DNA of 64,000 nucleotides. Origin: UBA5862 sp002408105 (lineage in GTDB: Bacteria > Pseudomonadota > Gammaproteobacteria > Pseudomonadales > UBA5862). Where the stretch lies: the NCBI GenBank assembly GCA_034189125.1, contig JAXHVB010000018.1:1-64000 (forward strand), written 5' to 3'. This document shows positions 54,301 to 63,792 of the stretch, piece by piece. The position numbers and the translations under genes were made by a program. Positions within the stretch are counted from its first letter, which is position 1. The number at the start of each line of letters is the position of its first letter. The notes under the pieces were generated by a model. The model did not search any database. It saw only the letters and a list, made by a program, of their open reading frames with translations, and was not told the origin of the DNA.

Positions 54301-55483
54301 GCTTGCCCTCGGTGCCCTGCAGGCGGTTGTCGAGCATCAGCGCGTCGGCAAAGAACTTGGCCGCCCAGTTGGGAAATTCGAACCGCGAATAGTCTCCCCA
54401 GAAGGGTGCGGAACCGGCAATGGCGCCGTCGTCAAAGCGCCCGTCGCCGGTGCGACGTTGGTGGCGCTTGAGGTAGTCGAGCCCGCGGTCGACGGCGTCC
54501 TGGAAGGTCTGGTTGGCACGCCGCTCGATCAACCTGGACCAAATGATGCACATCTGAGCCAGCCCGGTCAGGCACACGTAGTTGGCGCGCGGGCGCCATT
54601 GGTCATCCAGGGTGCCCGCGAGTGCACCGTTCTGAGGAAGGGCAGCGGCGACCGCGACCGCACTGCGCTCTGCGGCCGAGATCAGGTGGGTATCCTCCAG
54701 CAGCAGGCCCGATTCCAGCACTCCACGAATCGCATAGGCGATGGTGTGGGTAAAGGGAACGGCGCCGACTGTGAAGGCGTTGTTCGCGAACCAGCCTGCC
54801 GGGTTTTGCTGACTGAGTGCCCAGGCGAGGTTGCGCTTGGCGCCTTCAATCAGGGCGGGCTCTCCGGCCAGTAGTCCAGTTTGCAGCAGTGCCCAGGCGG
54901 CTCTGGTGTTGTAGGTGTGCGCAATTCCGTTGTGCACCGAGCGGCGCCAGCAGCCGTCTTCATCCTGCTGCGCGAGCATCCAGCGCCCGGCGCGCACCGC
55001 GGCGTCCAGGCAGCCCTGGTGCTGGAGTTGCCGATGGCCATGGTTCAGGCCATGCATGATCTGTCCGGTGTTGAAAATCACCGGTCGGCTGCCCGGCTCG
55101 CCGAAGTGGCCGGGGAATGCGCCGTCTGCATGCTGCAGGCTCAGCTCCCAGTCGAGGATTCTGCGCGCCCGCTCAACCAGATTCGGTCGATCGAGTACCT
55201 CGGCTGCCTGCAAGAAGGTTTCGACAATGTAGCCACTGGTTTCCGGATAGCTTGGCAGCCAACCGTCTTCGAAACTCCATCCGGCGGATACACCGCCCTC
55301 ATCGGCGCAGCCCTGACGCACGTCTTGAGCGCGACACAACCAATCGATTGCTGCGATCAAGTGGGGCAGGTGTTGTGGATCTGCCTTGTTGTCGATTTTC
55401 AGGGCGCTTTGCGCAATGAGGCCCAAATGCACCGGAGACCAAAGGCGGTAACGCAGCGGAGCCTGTACGATTTTCTTCAGCAT
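54293..55483 (-). CDS. Alpha/alpha-toroid protein, function unknown
   Basis: A 396-residue protein made mostly of paired helices with repeated D-G-x-F/W motifs: LQHADGAFPGHFGEP, QQDEDGCWRRSVHNG, and GDGRFDDGAIAGSAPFWG. This is the signature of an alpha/alpha-barrel such as in terpene cyclases, unsaturated glucuronyl hydrolases and uronyl C5-epimerases. No signal peptide or catalytic residues were recognised. Its gene lies between a PaaK-like gene and a formyltransferase gene and overlaps the latter by eight bases, so the three probably work on one step. The enzyme role is unknown. Confidence 0.7.
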   Translation of the reverse strand: MLKKIVQAPLRYRLWSPVHLGLIAQSALKIDNKADPQHLPHLIAAIDWLCRAQDVRQGCADEGGVSAGWSFEDGWLPSYPETSGYIVETFLQAAEVLDRPNLVERARRILDWELSLQHADGAFPGHFGEPGSRPVIFNTGQIMHGLNHGHRQLQHQGCLDAAVRAGRWMLAQQDEDGCWRRSVHNGIAHTYNTRAAWALLQTGLLAGEPALIEGAKRNLAWALSQQNPAGWFANNAFTVGAVPFTHTIAYAIRGVLESGLLLEDTHLISAAERSAVAVAAALPQNGALAGTLDDQWRPRANYVCLTGLAQMCIIWSRLIERRANQTFQDAVDRGLDYLKRHQRRTGDGRFDDGAIAGSAPFWGDYSRFEFPNWAAKFFADALMLDNRLQGTEGKHG

Positions 55484-55516
55484 AAGGGGCGCGGCTTGTG
55501 GCTAAGGAAGTTCAAT

Positions 55517-56911
55517 TCAAGAGGCGCTTGTGGTGGATTCAGCGGTGGGAATGGCCACTTGGCTGACCACGTAGCGGTACTTCCCGGAAGCTTCGGCCTT
55601 GATCTGGTCAAGGTAGCAGATTTCCACATCCACTCGTTCGTCCAGGCGCCTGTGGATCTCTGATCGCAGGCGTTGCTCTTGCTCTTGGCGTGCCCGGTTC
55701 CAGGTTTCGTTGACCACCAGCTCAACGGTCAGGCGATCGATGTCGTGCTGCAGGATACGGAACTCAGCAACTCCGTCCAGTGCCCTGACCACGTAGATGA
55801 GTGCCAGAGCGTGCATGATGGTGCCGTCTCGACGCACAATGAAGTCGGTCTGGCGCCCAGCCACCTCTTCGATCACGTGAAGGCCACGCCCGGCCGAGCA
55901 GGGCGCAGACCCCAGCCGCACCATGTCACCGGTGCGGTAGCGAACAAATGGTTGGGCATTGGAGCACAGTCCAGTCATGACAGCTTCTCCGAGTTCACCG
56001 TTCGCAACGGGATTTCCCTGCGGGTCCAGCACTTCGAGGACGATGCTTTCACTCATGAGTAGCATTTGCCCCTGTGGAGATTCATGGGCGGTGAAGCCGA
56101 TGTCTCTACTGCCGAATTCATTGGCGACCGGAGCCTGAAAACACGACTGGATCAAGGAGCGCTGTTGGGGGTCCAAAGGCTCGCCTGTGGTGCAGACCAC
56201 CTTGAGGTCAGGCAGATGCAGCTGGACGCCGCGGTTCTCTGCGTGCGCTGCGATCAGAGCCAAGCTGCTGGCGTACCCATAGATGCAGTGGGGTCGGTAG
56301 CGCCCGATCGCGTCCAGGTACTCGTCCATGGCTGCGACGGACATCTCGAATGCATTGAGGACCAGCTGGTTGAGAGCGCGGTCTCGGAGTTGTTTCACGC
56401 GGTCGGTTTTGTTGAGTTCAACCGGTGCACCCCACAGGTATACCTCACGTTCTCCAGGCTGCACGCCCCACCAGCGCCGCGCCCGCATGCGACCCGCGGC
56501 ATCGGATGCTTGGCGTTGGCGGCCAAAGTAAAAAATCAATGGCTGACCGGACGAGCCGCCAGTGTTGTACTTTTGGCTTCCCCCGGGCACCTTGGGCCAG
56601 TGAAGACCTTCACGGTTTTCGTTGGCTTCGGCCTTGGTCATGGTGGGCAGCAGCTTGAGTTGTTCGATGGAAAAGTCGTTGATCGCTCCAGGGTTGGACA
56701 ACCCAGCCTGTTCGAGCCGGGCTCGATGCCATGGGCAGTGGTGCCAGGCGGTGTCGAGCAGGGCCTGCAATTTTCTGCTTTGCAGGTCCTCGATCTCCTG
56801 TCTTGCCCACCACTGACTGGATTCAAGCTCGCGCAAATAGCCGAAAGTCGGCCGCTTCATTGCCCATTCGTGGAGCGGGTAGAACAGGCTGCGCGCAACC
56901 AGGGCCTTCAT
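55517..56911 (-). CDS. PaaK/CapK-like adenylate-forming enzyme
   Basis: A 464-residue adenylate-forming protein related to phenylacetate-CoA ligase and CapK. The glycine/serine loop YNTGGSSGQPL, VVCTTGEPLDPQQR, ANEFGSRDIGF and a C-terminal YRTGDMVRLG followed by GRQTDFIV are visible. CapK-type proteins occur in many capsule and EPS loci and their substrate is unsettled; acyl activation for sugar modification is a common proposal. The start at ATG 56911 gives the usual family N terminus (FYPLHEWAMKRPTFGYLREL); the frame is open further upstream into non-coding sequence. It is the first gene of the minus operon. Confidence 0.87.
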   Translation of the reverse strand: MKALVARSLFYPLHEWAMKRPTFGYLRELESSQWWARQEIEDLQSRKLQALLDTAWHHCPWHRARLEQAGLSNPGAINDFSIEQLKLLPTMTKAEANENREGLHWPKVPGGSQKYNTGGSSGQPLIFYFGRQRQASDAAGRMRARRWWGVQPGEREVYLWGAPVELNKTDRVKQLRDRALNQLVLNAFEMSVAAMDEYLDAIGRYRPHCIYGYASSLALIAAHAENRGVQLHLPDLKVVCTTGEPLDPQQRSLIQSCFQAPVANEFGSRDIGFTAHESPQGQMLLMSESIVLEVLDPQGNPVANGELGEAVMTGLCSNAQPFVRYRTGDMVRLGSAPCSAGRGLHVIEEVAGRQTDFIVRRDGTIMHALALIYVVRALDGVAEFRILQHDIDRLTVELVVNETWNRARQEQEQRLRSEIHRRLDERVDVEICYLDQIKAEASGKYRYVVSQVAIPTAESTTSAS

Positions 56912-57118
56912 TCCTGGGTCGCCGTGACGAGGCCAACGCCGCCGCGCGACGGGTTGGATCCTCGTTGCCAAGGTGTGGACAGCGGGAGAACGAAAGAAGG
57001 CATGCGGTGAGTTCCAAGCGGCTACAAGTGACCGGTCATCGGCGGCCGGGTTGCGTGGCAGCGGGTTCGGTGTGTCTGGGTGTCCCCATAAAAATAGTAG
57101 AAGCTCGCGCCCCTCGGC

Positions 57119-57124
57119 TATAGT
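57119..57124 (+). promoter_or_regulatory. Possible -10 element before the second asparagine-synthase-like gene
   Basis: TATAGT lies 33 bases before the chosen ATG at 57157, within the 245-bp divergent gap that starts after the PaaK-like gene. No good -35 is present at 16-18 bases upstream, so the call is weak. The region around it (57089-57096) is also AT-rich. Confidence 0.25.
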
Positions 57125-57156
57125 TGCATGGCTTTTCAATTATATCTGCAGAGTGT

Positions 57157-58989
57157 ATGCGAGAGATGTCCCCTAGGGTGCCGAGTGGGTTGTTTGTCCG
57201 GTGTTTGTCCGCCGATGCGCAGGTGCAAGCGGCGCCAGTTGCTGGCTTTGGCAGCGGTTGGGAACACCAGCAGGTGGGGCCCTTGGCCCTGTGGTCGAAG
57301 GCTGGGCTTGGTGACCGCGTCGAGTACCATCAGGATCCAGAAACCGGAATGCTGGCGCTGGTCTTTGGCCGTTGGGAAGTTCCTGGGCGGTCAGCCTCCC
57401 TGCAGCGTTGGTTCGCGGCCCATCAACAGGAGCCGAAAGCCGCTTTCAGGGCGCTCAGCGGCCGGTTCATTGCGCTCTTACATGATCCGCGCAGTGCCAG
57501 GGTGTGGGTGGCAACGGACCGCTTTGCAACCGTACCGCTGAGCCATCGCACCACGCCCGAGGGGTTGGAGCTCGCGACCGACCCTGGGCTGTTCCCGAGT
57601 TCGGGTTCGGTGCCCTTGGCTCTTTGTCCGCAGGCATTGTACGAGTACCTGTACTTTCACATGGTGCCGGCCCCAAGGTCGATCTACGCTGGGGTGTCCA
57701 AGCTCGGCCCTGCCCAGCAACTCCGTTGGGAGCAAGGGGCGCAGGAGGCCCAGGTGGAGGGTTATTGGATGCCGCGCTTTGAGGATCAGCCCCATGGGCG
57801 TGACCGATCCAATATGGAAGCGGCGCTCAGGTCGCACCTGGCGGAAGCTGTGCGCGCCAGCGCCTCCACTTGCAGCGCCGCTTTTTTGAGTGGTGGGCTT
57901 GACAGTTCCACCACCACTGGGCTGCTCGCCCAGGCGCGTGATGGCGACGTGGATGCCTTCTCGGTTGGCTTCGAGGCCGAAGGCTACGACGAGATGCCCT
58001 ACGCGCGCATCGCTGCGCAGCACTTTGGCGTGCGCCACCACGAACTCTATCTTTCACCTGCCGACGTCGTCCGCCTGGTTCCTGAGGTGGCGGCATGCTA
58101 CGGCGAGCCGTTTGGCAACTCTTCCGCGGTGCCTACGTTGTTCTGCGCGCAACAGGCCGCAGCGGCGGGCCACGGCGAGTTGATGGCTGGAGACGGAGGC
58201 GACGAGTTGTTCGCCGGCAATGAACGCTATGCCACTCAGGCCCTGTTCGAGCACTACGCTCGCTTGCCTCGCGGTGTCCGTGCCCTGGTCGACACCACGG
58301 ACCGGTGCCTGAGTCCGGTTGCGAGCCATTGGCCGGTAAGCAAGCTGCGCCGGTATGTCGAACAGGCCCGGGTTCCTTTGCCGGACCGGCTGCAGGGCTA
58401 CAACAATTTTCATATGCAGAGTGCTGCAGCCATTCTGCATCCGGACCTGCTCGGTCAGGTCGACCTGGATGCCCCGCTGAAATTGCTGCGGTCGGTGTAT
58501 GCAGGTGCGGCTGCACAGACCAGCCTGCAGCGCATGCTGTGGCTGGATTGGAAGCAAACCCTGGCCGACAACGACCTGCGCAAAGTCACCCAAATGACCC
58601 AGGCTGCCGGCGTGCGTGTCTGCTATCCGATGTTGGCTGAACCGGTGGTGGAGTTGGCCACCGAGATCCCGCCGCAATGGCTGTTGCCAAAGCGGCGGTT
58701 GCGGGACTTCTACAAGCGCGTCTACGCTGATTTTTTACCCCCAGCGATCCTGACCAAACCCAAGCACGGGTTCGGTTTGCCCTTTGGGGTTTGGCTCCAG
58801 ACCGACCCGGGCCTTGGTGTCCTCGCCGGGGATGCTCTGGAGGGGCTGAAGGCCCGCAACATCGTGCACCCCGACCACCTTGACCGTTTGCTGAAGCAAC
58901 ACGCCGCGGACCATGCAGCGTATTACGGGGAGCAGATTTGGGTGCTGATGATGTTGGAGCTGTGGCTGCAGGCCCATGGACACAGATAA
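57157..58989 (+). CDS. Asparagine-synthase-like protein lacking the N-terminal glutaminase Cys
   Basis: A 610-residue protein resembling class II asparagine synthetases. The synthetase half is intact: PP-loop SGGLDSS (residues 245-251), GDGGDELFAGNERY and the C-terminal KPKHGFGLPFGVWL. The N-terminal half has a diverged glutaminase fold (GRFIALLHDPRS, WVATDRFATVPL), but the protein begins MREMSPRVPSG and has no Cys at position 2, so glutamine-dependent ammonia release is not expected. It may use free ammonia or carry out another ATP-dependent condensation, as in beta-lactam synthetase and lasso-peptide cyclases. Alternative starts are ATG 57166 and TTG 57124. The serine protease gene overlaps its 3' end only if the earlier protease start is used. 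Confidence 0.82.
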   Translation: MREMSPRVPSGLFVRCLSADAQVQAAPVAGFGSGWEHQQVGPLALWSKAGLGDRVEYHQDPETGMLALVFGRWEVPGRSASLQRWFAAHQQEPKAAFRALSGRFIALLHDPRSARVWVATDRFATVPLSHRTTPEGLELATDPGLFPSSGSVPLALCPQALYEYLYFHMVPAPRSIYAGVSKLGPAQQLRWEQGAQEAQVEGYWMPRFEDQPHGRDRSNMEAALRSHLAEAVRASASTCSAAFLSGGLDSSTTTGLLAQARDGDVDAFSVGFEAEGYDEMPYARIAAQHFGVRHHELYLSPADVVRLVPEVAACYGEPFGNSSAVPTLFCAQQAAAAGHGELMAGDGGDELFAGNERYATQALFEHYARLPRGVRALVDTTDRCLSPVASHWPVSKLRRYVEQARVPLPDRLQGYNNFHMQSAAAILHPDLLGQVDLDAPLKLLRSVYAGAAAQTSLQRMLWLDWKQTLADNDLRKVTQMTQAAGVRVCYPMLAEPVVELATEIPPQWLLPKRRLRDFYKRVYADFLPPAILTKPKHGFGLPFGVWLQTDPGLGVLAGDALEGLKARNIVHPDHLDRLLKQHAADHAAYYGEQIWVLMMLELWLQAHGHR

Positions 58990-59002
58990 GCAGGAGGCAT
59001 CA

Positions 59003-59797
59003 ATGATCCAGTTGGCAGGTCCGAAGCGTCGCATCTCCATGTGGCTGGGCGCGCTCACAATTTGGATCGTCGCTTTGCTTCCGGTGTTCGCTGGCGCGTC
59101 GGAACTGGCCGACACAGTCGCCCGCGTCAAGGGGTCGGTGGTTGGCATCGGCACCCACCAGCCGACTGGGCGGCCACCGTCCCGATTGCTGGGAACCGGC
59201 TTTGTGGTTGGCAATGGCTTGCAGGTCATCACCAACGCGCATGTGCTGCCTGCCTCGCTGGACACTGAGCGGTTTGAAACGCTGGTTGTGTTCATTGGGT
59301 CCGGGGAGTCGCCGACGGCTCGCCCCGTGGAGATCAGGACGGTGGACCGCGACCACGATGTCGCGCTGCTTGGTATCAAGGGGCAGGCGTTGCCGGCGCT
59401 GCAGCTCGGCGACTCGGAGCGGGTCAGAGAGGGTGAGCTTTATGCCTTTACCGGCTTTCCGATCGGTGCCGTGCTGGGGCTGTACCCGGCCACGCACCAG
59501 GGCCTGATCGCGAGCATTACGCCGGTGGCCATCCCTCAAGTTTCCCTGCGTGGGCTCGACGTGAACATGCTGCGCCGACTCCAGGACCCATACGAAGTGT
59601 TCCAGCTCGATGCCACTGCCTACCCGGGCAGTTCGGGCAGCCCTCTGTACCATCCAAAGACCGGTCGGGTGGTGGGCGTGATCAACAAGGTGTTCGTGCA
59701 GGGGACCAAGGAGTCCGCACTCGAGCGGCCAAGTGGCATCACCTACGCGATCCCCGTGCGACACGTGCGCCAGCTGCTTGAGGTGGACAGCCCCTAG
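59003..59797 (+). CDS. Secreted trypsin-like serine protease
   Basis: A 264-residue protease of the chymotrypsin/HtrA fold. A signal peptide or N-terminal anchor (about residues 14-33) precedes the domain. The triad is His80 (TNAHVL), Asp119 (HDVALL) and Ser211 (YPGSSGSPLY). No PDZ domain follows, so it is the short form. The ATG at 59003 is preceded by a perfect AGGAGG (58992-58997). It is probably envelope-localised and could process a PEP-CTERM protein or EPS factor; that link rests only on position. Confidence 0.88.
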   Translation: MIQLAGPKRRISMWLGALTIWIVALLPVFAGASELADTVARVKGSVVGIGTHQPTGRPPSRLLGTGFVVGNGLQVITNAHVLPASLDTERFETLVVFIGSGESPTARPVEIRTVDRDHDVALLGIKGQALPALQLGDSERVREGELYAFTGFPIGAVLGLYPATHQGLIASITPVAIPQVSLRGLDVNMLRRLQDPYEVFQLDATAYPGSSGSPLYHPKTGRVVGVINKVFVQGTKESALERPSGITYAIPVRHVRQLLEVDSP

Positions 59798-59870
59798 TCA
59801 ACCGGCTCGGAATTGAATGGCTGTCGCATGGTGAGCTCGCGGCAGGGGGCAGACCGGGTCCGGAGTGCGC

Positions 59871-59904
59871 GCTTGTCAGATCAGGTAGCTTGTCAGACCT
59901 GGTA
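59871..59904. repeat. 17-bp tandem duplication at the end of the epimerase gene
   Basis: GCTTGTCAGA occurs at 59871-59880 and again at 59888-59897 with a 17-base period; the following seven bases are similar (TCAGGTA and CCTGGTA). The second copy holds the minus-strand stop codon (59893-59895). The duplication suggests a local slippage event; if translated past the stop, the minus frame would reach another stop in the first copy. Confidence 0.6.
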
Positions 59905-60900
59905 ATAGTCCCGGTACCAGTCCACGAAGCGCGCGATCCCGGTTTCGATGGGGGTGGCCGGGCGGTAGCCGGTGTCGTTCATCAGGTCGTCCACATTCGC
60001 ATAGGTGTCGGGCACGTCGCCGGGTTGCATCGGCAGCAGTTCTTTGCTGGCGCGTCGACCGAGGCAGTCTTCCAACACTTCGATGTAGCGCAGCAGCTCG
60101 ACCGGCCGGTTGCTGCCGATGTTATACAGCCGATAGGGCGCCAGGCTTGTTCCGGGGTCGGGGCTGTCTCCGGACCATGCGGTATTGGGTGTGGCGACCT
60201 GGTCGAGGGTGCGAACCACGCCTTCGACGATGTCATCGACATAGGTGAAGTCGCGGCGGTGGTGGCCATGGTTGAACACCTGAATGGGCTCGCCGGCAAG
60301 AATCTTTTTGGTGAAGATGAACAGCGCCATGTCGGGCCGTCCCCAGGGCCCGTACACGGTGAAGAAGCGCAGTCCAGTGGTGGGGAGCTGGTACAGGTGG
60401 CTGTAGGTGTGGGCCATCAGCTCATTGGCTTTCTTGGTCGCCGCGTACAGGCTGACCGGGTGGTCGACGTTGTCGTGGATGGAGAACGGCATGTCTGTGT
60501 TCGCGCCGTACACCGAGCTGCTTGAAGCGTACACAAGGTGTTCCACGTCCGAGTGTCGGGCACCTTCGAGGACGTTGAGAAATCCCACCAGGTTTGCATC
60601 AGCGTAGGTGTGCGGATGCGTGATCGAGTAGCGGACCCCAGCCTGGGCCGCGAGGTGAACGATGCGCTGCGGTTGGCAGCGCGCGATCGTTTCCTGCATC
60701 GCCTGACGGTCGGCGATGTCGATTTCCGTGAGCTCGAAGCCTGTGCGGCCGGACAAGCGCGCGACCCTGGCCCGTTTCAGGTCCGGGCTGTAGTAGTCGT
60801 TCAGGTTGTCGATGCCGAGCACCTGGTCGCCGCGGTCCAACAGGCGCTGGGTGAGCGCCGCTCCGATGAACCCGGCAGCCCCGGTTACGAGAATGCGCAT
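59893..60900 (-). CDS. UDP-glucuronate 4-epimerase-like NAD-dependent epimerase
   Basis: A 335-residue extended SDR enzyme. TGAAGFIGAALTQRLLDRGD binds NAD, DNLNDYYSPDLKRARVARL is the distinctive stretch shared with UDP-glucuronate 4-epimerases (LspL, CapI type), YASSSSVYG and SLYAATKKANELMAHTYSHL contain the active-site Ser/Thr, Tyr and Lys, and FFTVYGPWGRPDMALF follows. It would make UDP-galacturonate from UDP-glucuronate, or act on the product of the neighbouring dehydrogenase. It lies in a two-gene minus-strand unit with the dehydrogenase, 51 bases downstream of it. Confidence 0.92.
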   Translation of the reverse strand: MRILVTGAAGFIGAALTQRLLDRGDQVLGIDNLNDYYSPDLKRARVARLSGRTGFELTEIDIADRQAMQETIARCQPQRIVHLAAQAGVRYSITHPHTYADANLVGFLNVLEGARHSDVEHLVYASSSSVYGANTDMPFSIHDNVDHPVSLYAATKKANELMAHTYSHLYQLPTTGLRFFTVYGPWGRPDMALFIFTKKILAGEPIQVFNHGHHRRDFTYVDDIVEGVVRTLDQVATPNTAWSGDSPDPGTSLAPYRLYNIGSNRPVELLRYIEVLEDCLGRRASKELLPMQPGDVPDTYANVDDLMNDTGYRPATPIETGIARFVDWYRDYYQV

Positions 60901-60951
60901 GAAAGAAATGCTCCCTCAGTGGATGGCAGGTTGGCTCACAAGCCGGTGGGG

Positions 60952-62229
60952 TCAGAGCCGTGCATCCACCGCCTCCTTGGGCAAGAGTGACTTGACGTCG
61001 AACACCACGTGGCTGGGTTTGCCGAGCGCGTGAATGCCGTTGGCGCCGAGGTCCACGAACTGGCGGTGCGCCACGGCGATGATGATGGCGTCGTAGGTTT
61101 GCTCCGGACGCTCGGTGTGGACGCGGATCCCGTATTCATGTTCGGCCTGGTCGGGATCGATCCATGGGTCGTACACATCGACCTGCACGTTGTATCCCTG
61201 TAGAGCTTCAATGATGTCGATCACGCGCGTGTTGCGAATGTCAGGGCAATTCTCCTTAAAGGCCAAACCCAGCACCAGGACTTTGGAGTCGACCACCTGG
61301 ATTCGCTTGCGGGTCATCAGCTTCACGACCCGCTCGGTCACATAGATGCCCATGTTGTCGTTGATGCGCCGACCCGCCAGGATGACCTCGGGGTGGTAGC
61401 CGAGTTCTTGGGCCTTGTGGGTCAGGTAGTACGGATCGACACTGATGCAATGACCGCCAACCAGGCCGGGCTTGAAGGGCAAAAAGTTCCATTTGGTGCC
61501 GGCCGCAGCCAGAACGTCCTCGGTGTCGATCTCCAACCGGGCAAAAATCGTAGCCAACTCGTTGATCAGGGCAATGTTCAGATCGCGCTGGGTGTTCTCG
61601 ATCACCTTGGCGGCTTCGGCGACTTTGATGCTCGCAGCCCGGTGGGTCCCCGCAGTGATGATGCGTGCGTACAGCCGATCGACAAAGTCAGCGGCCTCCG
61701 GTGTGGACCCTGAGGTGACTTTCATGATTCCTGGAAGCCGGTGCTGCTTATCGCCGGGATTGATGCGTTCGGGGCTATAGCCGACGAAAAAGTCCCGGTT
61801 GAAGGTGAGCCCGGAGCCTTGCTCCAGGAGAGGGACGCAGACCTCTTCGGTGGCTCCCGGGTACACAGTGGACTCGAACACCACCACATTGCCGGGTTTG
61901 AGTACCTGCGCGATGGTGGAGGCCGCAGCACGCAACGGTCCCAGGTCGGGCTGGCGGTGCCGGTCGATGGGCGTTGGGACTGTGACGACATACACTGAGC
62001 ACAGTGACAAGTCTTGCTGGTCGGCTGAGAACCGCAGTCCGGAGTTCAACTGCAGTTCACTGCTGTCGACTTCCAGCGTTCGGTCTTCGCCGCGCCTCAG
62101 CTCCTCAACCCGCGAGCGGTCGATGTCGAAACCGAGGGTCGGGAACTGCTTGCCGAATTCAACAGCGAGTGGCAGGCCAACGTACCCGAGGCCGATCACG
62201 CCGATCGAACAGCCGTCCAGGTCGAGCAT
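60952..62229 (-). CDS. tviB: UDP-N-acetylhexosamine 6-dehydrogenase (TviB/WbpO type)
   Basis: A 425-residue enzyme of the UDP-sugar dehydrogenase family. [18 protein letters not shown] binds [17 protein letters not shown] and [20 protein letters not shown] are family motifs, and Cys261 in [12 protein letters not shown] is the catalytic nucleophile. Members with this length and C-terminal [15 protein letters not shown] act on UDP-GlcNAc or UDP-GalNAc (Vi antigen TviB, WbpO), giving the N-acetyl uronate, rather than on UDP-glucose. With the wecB product, UDP-ManNAcA is possible. AAGGAA lies upstream of the ATG at 62229. The exact symbol is a family guess. Confidence 0.9.
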   Translation of the reverse strand: MLDLDGCSIGVIGLGYVGLPLAVEFGKQFPTLGFDIDRSRVEELRRGEDRTLEVDSSELQLNSGLRFSADQQDLSLCSVYVVTVPTPIDRHRQPDLGPLRAAASTIAQVLKPGNVVVFESTVYPGATEEVCVPLLEQGSGLTFNRDFFVGYSPERINPGDKQHRLPGIMKVTSGSTPEAADFVDRLYARIITAGTHRAASIKVAEAAKVIENTQRDLNIALINELATIFARLEIDTEDVLAAAGTKWNFLPFKPGLVGGHCISVDPYYLTHKAQELGYHPEVILAGRRINDNMGIYVTERVVKLMTRKRIQVVDSKVLVLGLAFKENCPDIRNTRVIDIIEALQGYNVQVDVYDPWIDPDQAEHEYGIRVHTERPEQTYDAIIIAVAHRQFVDLGANGIHALGKPSHVVFDVKSLLPKEAVDARL

Positions 62230-62319
62230 GGGGGAGGTTCCTTGTAACTGTTGCGTCAATGATGCGGAGGCAGACTGGGTCTGTCTCGGGTGTCCACGCC
62301 GAATTGATGGACTCACCAC

Positions 62320-62325
62320 TATAAT
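62320..62325 (+). promoter_or_regulatory. Perfect -10 element TATAAT before the priming transferase gene
   Basis: TATAAT at 62320-62325 lies 53 bases before the GTG start at 62379, in the 149-bp divergent gap between the dehydrogenase and priming transferase genes. No strong -35 is present at normal distance (a TTGATG at 62304 is too close). CTATAATAG is nearly symmetric, so it might serve both directions. Confidence 0.4.
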
Positions 62326-62378
62326 AGAAGGCATTCCTTGCCCTGACCATTCTGAGCCCTGCAGGAGAGACCGGTTCC

Positions 62379-63779
62379 GTGAGCAGCATTCGCATCGCCA
62401 AACACTACATTCATGCGCCCTACCTGTTGCTCGGCGTTGTTGAGGCATTGGTGTTCGTTGGCGCGGTGTTCGTGGGGTCTTTCCTGCGCTTTGGGGAACC
62501 GGTTGTGGTCGACGAAGACCTTGCCCCACTGCCATTGCGTGCACTCTTCTTTTCGTTTGTGCTCCTGGTGTCGATGCTTGCGATGGGGGTCTACCAGGTC
62601 CGGTATCGGGAAGGGTACGCAGGCATGCTGCTGCGCACGGCCACCAGCTTCATGCTCAGTGGCGTGGCGCTGTCTTTGCTGTTTTATGTGGTGCCGCCGT
62701 TGTTTCTGGGGCGCGGGATTCTTGCATTTTCGATCCTGATCGCGCTGGCGGCCATTGCGCTGATCCGCCTGGTCTTCTTCCGCAACCTTTCTGACGACCT
62801 GCTCAAGACCCGGGTGCTGGTGCTGGGTGCGGGGCAGCGTGCGGTGAACATTCTGGAGCGCTTACGCCGTCGCGCGGATCGCAAGGGCTTTTCTCTGCAA
62901 GGTTTCGTCCCGGTCGAACGGGAGGCCGTTCGGGTACCGGAAAAGACCTTGCTTCAACCCGAGGGCAGCCTGCTGGATTATGCGCTCTCCGAAGAGGTGG
63001 ACGAAATCGTATGGGCCGTTGACGACCGGCGCAGCTCCGGCGAAATGGACGACCTGTTTGAATGCAAGATGGCCGGCATCGCGGTGATCGATGTGGCCAC
63101 GTTTTTCGAGCGCGAAGTCGGGCGCATGGAGCTGGACCTGATCCATCCAAGTGCGCTGATTTTCTCCGATGGGTTCAATCGAAGTCCGCTGCGTTCGTTT
63201 TCAAAGCGTGCGTTCGACCTCTGCGCCGCCTCCATGCTGTTGCTGCTGAGTCTGCCCGTGCTGGTGCTTACTCGGATTTGCATTGGCCTTGAGGAAGGCT
63301 TCCGCGCCCCGGTGATATATCGGCAAACCCGTGTAGGGTTGGATGACAAGCCGTTCACCGTGTCCAAGTTTCGCAGCATGCGCGTCGATGCCGAGCGTGA
63401 GGGCGCGCAGTTTGCCCAGCAGGGAGACAGCCGGGTGACCCGCGTCGGTCAGGTGATTCGCAAGTACCGCATTGATGAGTTGCCCCAGTTGTTGAATATT
63501 TTGAAGGGTGATATGAGTTTCGTCGGGCCCCGTCCCGAGCGACCCGAATTTGTCCAGGGATTCGAAGCGCGCATCCCCTTCTACAATGCCCGCCACCGCG
63601 TCAAGCCGGGCCTGACCGGCTGGGCCCAGATCAACTACCCCTACGGTGACTCTGAAGAGGACGCACGCCTCAAGCTGCAGTACGACCTGTACTACGTGAA
63701 GAACCACAGCTTGATGCTCGACCTTTTGATCCTCATTCGGACGGTCGAAACGATCCTCTTTCAGCAAGGCTCGCGCTGA
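62379..63779 (+). CDS. XrtA-type priming sugar-phosphate transferase
   Basis: A 466-residue polyisoprenyl-phosphate hexose-1-phosphate transferase (TIGR03013 type, WbaP/WcaJ group). Four or five N-terminal membrane segments, then a Rossmann-like domain ([17 protein letters not shown]), one more hydrophobic stretch ([17 protein letters not shown]) and the catalytic domain: [34 protein letters not shown] and the [14 protein letters not shown] segment. It starts the polymer by loading the first sugar on undecaprenyl phosphate. The GTG start at 62379 has AGGAG (62363-62367) 11 bases upstream. It is far from its usual neighbours at 7677-12468. Confidence 0.94.
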   Translation: MSSIRIAKHYIHAPYLLLGVVEALVFVGAVFVGSFLRFGEPVVVDEDLAPLPLRALFFSFVLLVSMLAMGVYQVRYREGYAGMLLRTATSFMLSGVALSLLFYVVPPLFLGRGILAFSILIALAAIALIRLVFFRNLSDDLLKTRVLVLGAGQRAVNILERLRRRADRKGFSLQGFVPVEREAVRVPEKTLLQPEGSLLDYALSEEVDEIVWAVDDRRSSGEMDDLFECKMAGIAVIDVATFFEREVGRMELDLIHPSALIFSDGFNRSPLRSFSKRAFDLCAASMLLLLSLPVLVLTRICIGLEEGFRAPVIYRQTRVGLDDKPFTVSKFRSMRVDAEREGAQFAQQGDSRVTRVGQVIRKYRIDELPQLLNILKGDMSFVGPRPERPEFVQGFEARIPFYNARHRVKPGLTGWAQINYPYGDSEEDARLKLQYDLYYVKNHSLMLDLLILIRTVETILFQQGSR

Positions 63780-63792
63780 CCGGTCTTGGCTT

